From assembly GCA_900472485.1 (NCBI GenBank), contig UCII01000016.1:1-64000 (forward strand): a DNA stretch of 64,000 bases, written 5' to 3'. The notes beneath the pieces were generated by a model. That model was not told the DNA's origin. It searched no databases and saw only the letters and a list, made by a program, of their open reading frames with translations. The translations under genes were made by a program, and so were the position numbers. Below, piece after piece: positions 34,546-41,185 of this stretch. This DNA is from Hyphomicrobiales bacterium (GTDB taxonomy: Bacteria > Pseudomonadota > Alphaproteobacteria > Rhizobiales > Rhizobiaceae). Position 1 is the first letter of the stretch, and every line of letters begins with the position of its first letter.

Positions 34546-35859
34546 CGGTCTCGCCCTGTTGAGGCTTCTCAGCAGGGCGTCCGACGCTCGCAGACCCGAA
34601 CCGCTCCCCGCCGGATCATCCAGGCTGGCCCCCCGATCGTTACCCCTCACCTTCTGCGCCTCAAGCTTGGTCCGCAATAGCGCCATGACCATCGGCCAGG
34701 TCGAGAATTTACCCTCCCGGGCTCGGTCTGTCAGGCTGCGCAAGTATCCTCCGGCGGAACCAATCTGGTTAGCCCGCTGGTAGATTGCGGCCAGTGTGAT
34801 CGCGGCGTGCTGCTCGCCCAGAACCTCGCAGGCATCTCGCCAAGCGCTCGGGCTGATTCCCAGCATCGGCCGCGCAAGCTCCGTCGCTGCCCGAAAATCG
34901 CGCCAATGGCGGATTTCGCCACCCTGGGCAAGTTCCCTTACTCCCGGGCAGGCATCCAGAACGATCCCCAAAGGCAATTCCCGTTTCGGCAAGCTCCGTA
35001 CGTTATCGGTTTCCTCCACCGTGCTGCCAGCTTCTTCTTTTTTTCCAATGCTATGTTCAAATTCAGAAATAGAGTCTGGTTTTGAATTCTGTATGTGGCG
35101 ACCGGAATGGGACTCATTGGAGACCGGAATCTGTGTTTTTGCGAAGGATTCCAATACGTCACGGATTTCCGTGTAGAGCGCGTGGAGATCGATGCAGATA
35201 TCGTCAACGAGCTGGCGAGGCGCAGAGCGCGGCAGTCTGTTCATGATCGACTGATACGTCTGTTGCACCCTGCCCCAATTGCCGGGAACCCGTTCTTCTA
35301 TCCCCGCGTCGATCAGCTTTACAATATCGCGACGCAGCAGCGTCAGCCGCTCCTTTGCAACACGAAAGGCCTTCTTTTCGGCCTGCATCGTCTCAGCCAT
35401 GCCCTTGAATTCTTCAGCCCTGGCCACGATTGGCGACAGATCGAAGCCATAAGCTTGTTCGATCTCGCCTCCCCTGCCCTTGCGGGCGAAGCGTTTGCCG
35501 TTTGGGCTATCGCGTCGGATGACCAGGCCGCAATCCACGAGCACCGCGATGTGTCGGCGCAATGTCGTTGCCGGCATGCCATTGGCACGCGCTGCAAGCT
35601 GCTCGTTCGAGGGCCATACAATGAGTTCGGCATCGCCGGTGAAGGTGGTTTCCGGATGGAAGGTCAGCAAGGCATTGAGGATCGCAAGCGAGCGATCCGT
35701 GGCGCCGAGGAGTTCCCTCACCTCCCGGATATTCTGGAATACATGCCATTTGTTCGCGTTCGCGCTAGGCTCCACAGCCTTTGCCGACATCTGACTTGAA
35801 ATTTGGCCGAGCGACACCGGCCGCCGCCCAAAGGGCGTCGTTGAGACGTGTGCTTGCAT
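34540..35859 (-). CDS. repC: RepC, plasmid replication initiator
   Basis: The 439-residue protein is the initiator of repABC replicons. Family features are the N-terminal part RPVSLGQISSQM and the helix-turn-helix region LAARANGMPATTLRRHIAVL. Known RepC proteins bind an origin inside their own gene; an AT-rich segment lies near 35021-35100. The gene is last in repA-repB-repC and is separated from repB by 211 bp carrying the counter-transcribed RNA, which limits RepC synthesis in this family. Near the C-terminus GSGSGLRASDALLRSLNRARPL is normal for the family. The 3' end overlaps a resolvase fragment on the other strand. Confidence 0.95.
   Translation of the reverse strand: MQAHVSTTPFGRRPVSLGQISSQMSAKAVEPSANANKWHVFQNIREVRELLGATDRSLAILNALLTFHPETTFTGDAELIVWPSNEQLAARANGMPATTLRRHIAVLVDCGLVIRRDSPNGKRFARKGRGGEIEQAYGFDLSPIVARAEEFKGMAETMQAEKKAFRVAKERLTLLRRDIVKLIDAGIEERVPGNWGRVQQTYQSIMNRLPRSAPRQLVDDICIDLHALYTEIRDVLESFAKTQIPVSNESHSGRHIQNSKPDSISEFEHSIGKKEEAGSTVEETDNVRSLPKRELPLGIVLDACPGVRELAQGGEIRHWRDFRAATELARPMLGISPSAWRDACEVLGEQHAAITLAAIYQRANQIGSAGGYLRSLTDRAREGKFSTWPMVMALLRTKLEAQKVRGNDRGASLDDPAGSGSGLRASDALLRSLNRARPL
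35021..35100. other. AT-rich segment inside repC, candidate origin of replication
   Basis: This stretch is clearly richer in A and T than the rest of repC (for example TTCTTCTTTTTTTCCAATGC and TGGTTTTGAATTCTGTATG). In studied repABC plasmids the origin lies in an AT-rich stretch in the middle of repC, so this is the likely position here. It also encodes the hydrophilic linker of RepC. Confidence 0.45.
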
Positions 35860-35962
35860 TTCCCTTTACCTTTCGTTAGGCAAAAGAAATCCGCTCGCCA
35901 ACACGACGTTTTTCCCTCACGGGACTCTTGACTGAGATTCCTGGAAATGCGATTCTCTTAGC

Positions 35963-36018
35963 TGCGATACTACAGAGAAGGTCTTCCGGAACGCCGTTTT
36001 GGAGGGCCTTTTTCTTTT
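35963..36018 (+). ncRNA. Counter-transcribed RNA of repABC (incompatibility RNA)
   Basis: This lies in the repB-repC gap, antisense to the repABC messenger, as in other repABC plasmids, where a roughly 50-nt RNA lowers RepC expression and sets copy number and incompatibility. A promoter is suggested by TTGACT (35928-35933), a 17-bp spacer and GATTCT (35951-35956), which would start transcription near 35963. The RNA would end at the hairpin and T-run by 36018. Start and promoter are estimates; the terminator is clear. Confidence 0.6.
35978..36018 (+). terminator. Rho-independent terminator of the counter-transcribed RNA
   Basis: AAGGTCTTCC (35978-35987) pairs along its full length with GGAGGGCCTT (36001-36010), with two G-U pairs, and is followed by TTTCTTTT. 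On the opposite strand the same stem lies in the repC leader, as expected for a target of the antisense RNA. Confidence 0.75.
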
Positions 36019-36070
36019 GCGGCTACCTGTGGCCCAGCTCGATCGAGCACGCTCAGAAGCGATAGGGCCG

Positions 36071-37084
36071 TTACTGCCTGTCAGATCTTTCTCCTCCGTT
36101 TGTTTCAAGGAATTGCGTGTAGAGACGATCTAATTGGTCGGCGACGTACTCGCCGAAAGCGGGCACCAGCTTCTCGTCAAAAATCAAAGCTGTTTGCCGC
36201 GCGTCCTTTTGGATTTTTGCGGCCTTTCTTCCCTTTGGGGTACTCCAAGCCCGCACTCTCTTAGAAACTTTGTTACTGGGCTTCGACGCTGCCTTGAACA
36301 CAAGTAAGAAGCGGGCGTCGCTGTCTGAATTCCTGAACTGTTCCGACGCAATAATCTGGTCGATTGCGTCCATGGAAGAAACCTTCCCGAGGCTCTCAGC
36401 AAGTGCGACCCAGCGCGACCGACCAGCCTTGGACGCCGGGCCGATCTGGGTGGCGAGCGTCATTGGTATGCTTCTGGCGACGGCTATGTAGCGGCTCAGG
36501 TCAGCCTTGTCGGTGGAGAGCGCCGCGATGATCGTTGCACGATCAAAGCCCGCGTCTTCGAGTCGAAGAGCAAATAGTGCTTTCTCGATGAACGAGAGGT
36601 CCGCTCTGTCAAGATTTTCTCGCCCCTGCGCCACCACCAATTCTCGATCGGTAAGATTCCGGACGATAGCAGAGACATTACGCCCAAGTTTTGCGGCAAC
36701 GCGCAATCGCCGCCTTCCATATACAATTTGGTATCGGCCCGTCGCCTCAGGATGAGGACGAACAAGAATCGGAACTTGTTGACCATCCTCCATAATACTG
36801 GCCTCGAGCTGGTCAAATTTCGGATCGATGTCCGTCGGTAGCCGGTCGGTGATTGGCGAGCCTTCGATTGTGGACGGATCCAGAGATACGACGGCCTCGC
36901 CCGAAGCCAGTTGATCCTGCAGCCTCGCGGCGGCCTTTGCCCCTTCCGCCATCTCCTGCAGCGACGAACCCATTGCGGAGATGGCTCCAGAGCGCACGCG
37001 CGTTGGCGGTTTATCCGTTACGGGCTTTTCGCTGACCGCCATCTTCTTGAGGAACAATGAGTCGATTGCGTCTTTGCGGCTCAT
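36071..37084 (-). CDS. repB: RepB, ParB-like partition protein
   Basis: The 337-residue protein has the ParB nuclease-like/CTP-binding region with VPILVRPHPE and VYGRRRLRVAAKLG (121-134), followed by a central helix-turn-helix (FIEKALFALRLEDAGFDRAT) that binds parS. RepB loads on parS sites and works with RepA to segregate the plasmid and tune the operon. Two perfect 16-bp palindromes lie just upstream of its start, inside the repA-repB gap, and are its likely targets. The start at 37084 was chosen from family length; the frame is open to 37099. Confidence 0.95.
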   Translation of the reverse strand: MSRKDAIDSLFLKKMAVSEKPVTDKPPTRVRSGAISAMGSSLQEMAEGAKAAARLQDQLASGEAVVSLDPSTIEGSPITDRLPTDIDPKFDQLEASIMEDGQQVPILVRPHPEATGRYQIVYGRRRLRVAAKLGRNVSAIVRNLTDRELVVAQGRENLDRADLSFIEKALFALRLEDAGFDRATIIAALSTDKADLSRYIAVARSIPMTLATQIGPASKAGRSRWVALAESLGKVSSMDAIDQIIASEQFRNSDSDARFLLVFKAASKPSNKVSKRVRAWSTPKGRKAAKIQKDARQTALIFDEKLVPAFGEYVADQLDRLYTQFLETNGGERSDRQ

Positions 37085-37143
37085 GACAAAGGCCTCCATA
37101 GACCGCGGCCGTGGTATTGCGCTTCAACTACCAAATGCGGTTG

Positions 37144-37159
37144 GTTGGGAGCTCCCAAC
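37144..37159. promoter_or_regulatory. parS-like palindrome, copy 1
   Basis: The perfect 16-bp palindrome GTTGGGAGCTCCCAAC lies in the repA-repB gap, one of the known positions for parS in repABC replicons. It is the presumed binding site of RepB. Confidence 0.8.
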
Positions 37160-37263
37160 ACGGCGCCGTTATAGGCGCCACGCCAAAAATCCACGGGGTG
37201 CCGGCGATCCCGATCGAAAGGAGGACATCTGGCTGCAAGATGAGATCGAGCAAGCACTGGACT

Positions 37264-37279
37264 GTTGGGAGCTCCCAAC
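37264..37279. promoter_or_regulatory. parS-like palindrome, copy 2
   Basis: A second perfect copy of GTTGGGAGCTCCCAAC lies exactly 120 bp after the first, 31 bp from the end of repA. Two identical sites in this gap make RepB binding very likely. Confidence 0.8.
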
Positions 37280-37310
37280 AGAGTCGCTGAAAGTATGGTG
37301 TGGTGGCCCA

Positions 37311-38546
37311 TCACGCGCGGCCCCATGCTGACTTGATCAGGGATTCGATTTCCGAGTTAACTGCGTCAAGAGCCTCCATCGCCCGATCATAGGTCGAACG
37401 GGTCAAGTTCTCTCGCCCAATCTCGTAAAGCGTCTGCTTCGTCAAACCCGCATCCGATACGGCTGCCGATTTCACCATCGGATTGGTGAGAACATGGTCG
37501 TCAAACATGTTGCGCAACAGCGCAGCAACTTTCGTCTGCGGCGCGTCCTGGGGCTCAAACCGCGTCAAAAGATAACGGATGAAATCATACTGAAGGTTGC
37601 CCCCGGCGTCCCGAACCACACCAAGGAGATCGCGCGTCATGAGCAGGAACTGACTCATCGAGGCGATGTCGAGCATCTGGGGATGCACAGTAACGACCAT
37701 CGATGTGGCCGCGCATAAGCCGCTCAGCGTCAAGAAACCCAGCTGGGGAGGGCAGTCAATAACGACCACATCATAATCGTCAGCGACCTCATCAAAGGCC
37801 TGCGCTACACGTGTGAAGAAAAGTCCGTCGCGGCTGCCGCGATCAGTCAGGGCTTTTGGAGTGGTGTGCTCGAACTCCATAAGCTCAAGGTTACCAGGAA
37901 CAAGATCGAGACCGTCAAAGTACGTCGGGCGGATAACCTCTTTCAGTGGCCGCCTTGCTTCATCGTAGCGAATTGCCGCGTACAATGTTTCGTTCGTACC
38001 CACATCAGTCTCTGGAAGAACCCCGAGGAGGGCTGAGAGGCTCGCCTGCGGATCAAGATCGACAGCAAGGATTCGATAACCCTGGAGCGCGAGATATTGT
38101 GCAAGATGGGCGGAGGTGGTCGTCTTGCCAGAGCCACCCTTGAAATTGGTTACGGCGATGACCTGTAAGTGCTCAGCGCCCCGCCTATGAGGCACGAAGT
38201 CAATGCTCTCGCGCCCGCGAGTAGAGCCAGCGAGCATATGTCGAATTTCGTTGATCTGGCGAAGCGTATAGAAACGTCGCCCGTTGCTGGCAAGCTCAGG
38301 CTGTGGACCTTCTCCCGCCAACGTCATCTTTCGAAGCGTCGAGTCGGATATCTTCATCAGACGGGCAGCTTCACCCGACGTGAATTTTCGCAAACTCTTG
38401 TGCGACGTCGGCGGGAAAAGGGCCTCGCTCATAGCCTGAAGCTGAGAACTTAGCAGTTCCGCGTGCTCGCCAATGGTAACGTCTACCGACGGGCGATCAT
38501 TTCTGGACATTGCAGCTGCTTTGCTCACGGTGAAATCTCTTGTCAC
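37311..38546 (-). CDS. repA: RepA, ParA-like partition ATPase
   Basis: The 411-residue protein has an N-terminal DNA-binding part (KFTSGEAARLMKISDSTLRK, about 54-73) and a deviant Walker A KGGSGKTT (136-143) of the ParA/MinD type. Further ATPase blocks are LAVDLDPQASLSALLG and DYDVVVIDCPPQLGFLTL. RepA pulls plasmid copies apart with RepB-parS and represses the repABC promoter. The GTG at 38546 gives the usual family length; the ATG at 38510 is an alternative. Upstream lies a region with inverted CCGTGACG repeats and two TraR-like boxes shared with divergent traI. Confidence 0.95.
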   Translation of the reverse strand: MTRDFTVSKAAAMSRNDRPSVDVTIGEHAELLSSQLQAMSEALFPPTSHKSLRKFTSGEAARLMKISDSTLRKMTLAGEGPQPELASNGRRFYTLRQINEIRHMLAGSTRGRESIDFVPHRRGAEHLQVIAVTNFKGGSGKTTTSAHLAQYLALQGYRILAVDLDPQASLSALLGVLPETDVGTNETLYAAIRYDEARRPLKEVIRPTYFDGLDLVPGNLELMEFEHTTPKALTDRGSRDGLFFTRVAQAFDEVADDYDVVVIDCPPQLGFLTLSGLCAATSMVVTVHPQMLDIASMSQFLLMTRDLLGVVRDAGGNLQYDFIRYLLTRFEPQDAPQTKVAALLRNMFDDHVLTNPMVKSAAVSDAGLTKQTLYEIGRENLTRSTYDRAMEALDAVNSEIESLIKSAWGRA

Positions 38547-38573
38547 GGTTAATTGGCACGTAACGCCATTTTT

Positions 38574-38601
38574 CCGTGACGATTACCGAATGCCGTCACG
38601 G
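38574..38601. promoter_or_regulatory. Inverted repeat CCGTGACG/CGTCACGG upstream of repA
   Basis: CCGTGACG (38574-38581) and CGTCACGG (38594-38601) form a perfect inverted repeat with a 12-bp centre. Two more CACGG copies lie at the repA start. It is a likely operator for RepA autorepression. A second short palindrome ATTCCGCGGAAT lies at 38639-38650. Confidence 0.6.
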
Positions 38602-38723
38602 TTGCAAGACGTTTTTGGTTAACAAGAGGTTAACGCGCATTCCGCGGAATCTCCCACGACAACGATTCCCTAATGACTTTCCGCAAGTTAGGCCGATTCT
38701 TCCAGAGTTGGCCAGTCGCGACC

Positions 38724-38741
38724 GACTGCAGATTTGCACAT
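38724..38741. promoter_or_regulatory. TraR-type tra box I
   Basis: GACTGCAGATTTGCACAT matches 14 of 18 positions of the Ti-plasmid tra box ATGTGCAGATCTGCACAT. It lies on the repA side of the divergent region and its 12-bp core is the exact reverse complement of the core in box II. Confidence 0.7.
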
Positions 38742-38812
38742 GAAATCGCACCGTTTGCGCTGCTCGCAACGTCCATAGATGCTGGACTCCACCCCGACTC
38801 GGTAGAATCAGC

Positions 38813-38830
38813 GGATGCAAATCTGCACAT
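38813..38830. promoter_or_regulatory. TraR-type tra box II
   Basis: GGATGCAAATCTGCACAT matches 14 of 18 tra-box positions. It ends 58 bases before the traI start codon, the right distance for a TraR-activated promoter. TraR itself is not encoded in this window. Confidence 0.7.
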
Positions 38831-38888
38831 AGCCATCCGCAAAACGAGGTGATTTTCCTTCGCTTGACCAGTTCATGCGGAGATCACA

Positions 38889-39524
38889 ATGCGGATTCTA
38901 AGCGTCTCGGCCGACCATTACGGAAGCCACCGCAACTACTTGAACCAGATGCACCATCTTCGAGCCTCGGTGTTTGGCAAACGCTTGGAATGGGATGTTG
39001 TCCTCACCTCAGCCGGCGAACGGGATCAATATGACGATCTCCGCCCAACCTACATTCTGGCGATCGCGTTTGACCGGAAAGTAGTGGGATGTGCGCGCCT
39101 TCTGCCCGCTTCCGGCCCGACCATGCTGGAACGGACATTCCCCCAATTGCTAGCGAACGGCCTCGGTGCCCATGCAGCAATGATCGAGAGCTCCCGCTTT
39201 TGCGTCGACACGTCATTGCCGGCGGGAAGGGGAGGGGGACAACTGCACCTCGCCACACTGACGATGTTCGCCGGCATCATCGAATGGTCGATCGTGAACG
39301 GATTCCGTGAGATCGTCACGGCAACCGATCTTCGCTTTGAGCGGATCCTGAAACGGGCTGGGTGGCCAATGCGGCGACTTGGATCTCCGGTTTCGATCGG
39401 TGACACCGTCGCAGTTGGGGGCGTCCTGCCGGCCGATCCTACGAGCTTCGATCGGGTTTGCCCGCCGGGATATGACCCGATCACGACGAACGGTGCCGGC
39501 AACCGGATCAGGAGCGCGGCATGA
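38889..39524 (+). CDS. traI: TraI, acyl-homoserine lactone synthase (LuxI family)
   Basis: The 211-residue protein has the LuxI-family signature: R25 with F29 and W35 (MHHLRASVFG, KRLEWDV), the acidic Y-D-D block (DQYDD), CARLLPASGPTML with R70, and ESSRFCVD. These residues bind SAM and acyl-ACP in known synthases. In Ti plasmids TraI makes the 3-oxo-C8 signal that lets TraR switch on conjugation; the acyl chain made here cannot be told from the sequence. GGAG lies 6 bases before the ATG. Its last 4 bp overlap the start of trbB (ATGA), and a TraR-like box precedes it, so signal synthesis and transfer share one operon and a positive feedback loop. Confidence 0.95.
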   Translation: MRILSVSADHYGSHRNYLNQMHHLRASVFGKRLEWDVVLTSAGERDQYDDLRPTYILAIAFDRKVVGCARLLPASGPTMLERTFPQLLANGLGAHAAMIESSRFCVDTSLPAGRGGGQLHLATLTMFAGIIEWSIVNGFREIVTATDLRFERILKRAGWPMRRLGSPVSIGDTVAVGGVLPADPTSFDRVCPPGYDPITTNGAGNRIRSAA

Positions 39525-40492
39525 CCGAGCTCCGTTCTCGTTCCCGTCTCGTCCGCAAACTCCAGGACGCGCTCGGTGACCAGCTCTGCGTCGCACTTGA
39601 CGATGCAACGGTCGTCGAGATCATGCTCAATCCTGACGGCAGATTGTTCATCGAACGGCTCGGCCACGGAATTGCCGCAGCGGGCGTGATGAGCCCGGCG
39701 GCCGCCGAAGTCGTCATCGGCAGCGTCGCCCATGCATCGCAATCGGAAGCCGACGACGAGCAACCGATCATTTCGGGCGAACTGCCGATTGGAGGACATC
39801 GGTTCGAGGGCTTGCTGCCGCCAGTGGTGTCGGCGCCCACATTCACGATCCGGAGGCGAGCCTCCCGGCTCATCCCACTCGACGATTACGTGAAGTCGAA
39901 CGTAATGACCCAAGCACAAGCTTCTGTGTTGCGTAGCGCGATCGACTCCCGGATGAACATCGTCATTTCCGGGGGAACTGGGTCAGGCAAAACGACGCTT
40001 GCGAATGCGGTCATCGCCGAAATCGTTGCGGCGGCGCCGGACGATCGCATGGTCGTTCTTGAGGACACGGCCGAGATTCAGTGTGCGGCGGATAACGCAC
40101 TGAGCCTGCATACCAGTGACACGGTCGATATGGCACGTCTTCTGAAGAGCACAATGCGTCTCAGACCCGACCGTATCATCGTTGGCGAGGTACGCGACGG
40201 CGCCGCCCTTACGCTGCTGAAGGCATGGAACACCGGACATCCGGGCGGAGTCACCACCATTCACTCCAACACTGCGATGTCTGCCTTGCGTCGGCTCGAG
40301 CAACTGACCGCGGAAGCGAGCCATCAGCCCATGCAGGATGTGATTGGCGAGGCAGTTGATCTCGTCGTCTCCATCGAGCGGGCGGGCAAGGGGAGGCGGG
40401 TCCGCGAGATCATCCACGTCGAGGGCTTCAGCAACTCACATTATCGGACCGAACATTACGCACAAATCGACGAGGACAGTCATGTCGCGTAG
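39521..40492 (+). CDS. trbB: TrbB, type IV secretion ATPase (VirB11 family)
   Basis: The 323-residue protein has Walker A SGGTGSGKTT (near 149-157), the Asp box VVLEDTAEIQC, Walker B-like RPDRIIVGEVRDG and the His box GHPGGVTTIHSN. These are the hallmarks of VirB11-type hexameric traffic ATPases at the cytoplasmic base of the conjugation channel. It overlaps traI by 4 bp and trbC by 11 bp. Confidence 0.95.
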   Translation: MTELRSRSRLVRKLQDALGDQLCVALDDATVVEIMLNPDGRLFIERLGHGIAAAGVMSPAAAEVVIGSVAHASQSEADDEQPIISGELPIGGHRFEGLLPPVVSAPTFTIRRRASRLIPLDDYVKSNVMTQAQASVLRSAIDSRMNIVISGGTGSGKTTLANAVIAEIVAAAPDDRMVVLEDTAEIQCAADNALSLHTSDTVDMARLLKSTMRLRPDRIIVGEVRDGAALTLLKAWNTGHPGGVTTIHSNTAMSALRRLEQLTAEASHQPMQDVIGEAVDLVVSIERAGKGRRVREIIHVEGFSNSHYRTEHYAQIDEDSHVA

Positions 40493-40883
40493 GACACAGA
40501 TTATTTCCGCCAACGCTGCGCTCGCTGCCATTTCTCTAGCCCTGGCGGAGCCGGCGCTTGCATCATCCGGCGGGGGTGGACTGCCGTGGGAAACGCCGCT
40601 GCAGCAGATCCAGCAGTCGATCACCGGCCCTGTCGCCGGCTTCATCGCCTTGGCGGCCGTGGCGATCGCCGGCGCCATGCTCATCTTCGGGGGCGAATTG
40701 AACGATTTCGCGAGAAGGCTTTGCTATGTCGCCCTCGTAGGCGGTGTTCTTCTGGGCGCAACGCAGATCGTTGCCCTGTATGGTGCGACAGGGGCATCGA
40801 TTGGTGAGGCGGCACGATCCAATGCTGACATCTCCAAGCCGGAGGTAGTGCTTTGCGCGCAAGGGGAGGGGATTCATGGCTGA
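40482..40883 (+). CDS. trbC: TrbC, conjugal pilin precursor (VirB2 family)
   Basis: The 133-residue protein has a long signal sequence (ALAAISLALAEPALA, cut likely after ALA) and two membrane segments (about 50-68 and 78-97), as in cyclic or processed pilins. The start at 40482, inside the end of trbB, gives the expected size; the longer frame from 40344 is a shadow of trbB. It overlaps trbD by 8 bp. Confidence 0.9.
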   Translation: MSRRTQIISANAALAAISLALAEPALASSGGGGLPWETPLQQIQQSITGPVAGFIALAAVAIAGAMLIFGGELNDFARRLCYVALVGGVLLGATQIVALYGATGASIGEAARSNADISKPEVVLCAQGEGIHG

Positions 40884-41175
40884 AGTCGGCTCCAACCTAT
40901 CCCGCGCGCGCGTCCACCGGGCATTGTCCCGTCCGAACCTTCTGATCGGCGCTGACCGCGAGCTGGTGCTGCTCACGGCCCTTGCCGCGATCATCCTGAT
41001 CTTCGTGGTGCTGACCTGGTATGCCGCGCTGTTCGGCACCGCCATCTGGCTTATAGCCGTGGCCACCCTTCGTATGATGGCGAAGGCCGATCCCCTCATG
41101 CGGCGGGTCTATGTCCGGCACATCTCCTACAAGGCGTTCTATCGCGCCACGTCGTCGCCCTGGCGCAGATTCTGA
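40876..41175 (+). CDS. trbD: TrbD, inner-membrane T4SS protein (VirB3 family)
   Basis: The 99-residue protein has a basic N-terminus (SRARVHRALSRPNLLIG) and two close membrane segments between residues 31 and 62, then a basic tail, matching TrbD/VirB3. In other systems VirB3 docks with the VirB4 ATPase, here TrbE, encoded next. Confidence 0.9.
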   Translation: MAEVGSNLSRARVHRALSRPNLLIGADRELVLLTALAAIILIFVVLTWYAALFGTAIWLIAVATLRMMAKADPLMRRVYVRHISYKAFYRATSSPWRRF

Positions 41176-41185
41176 GGATCGTGCG

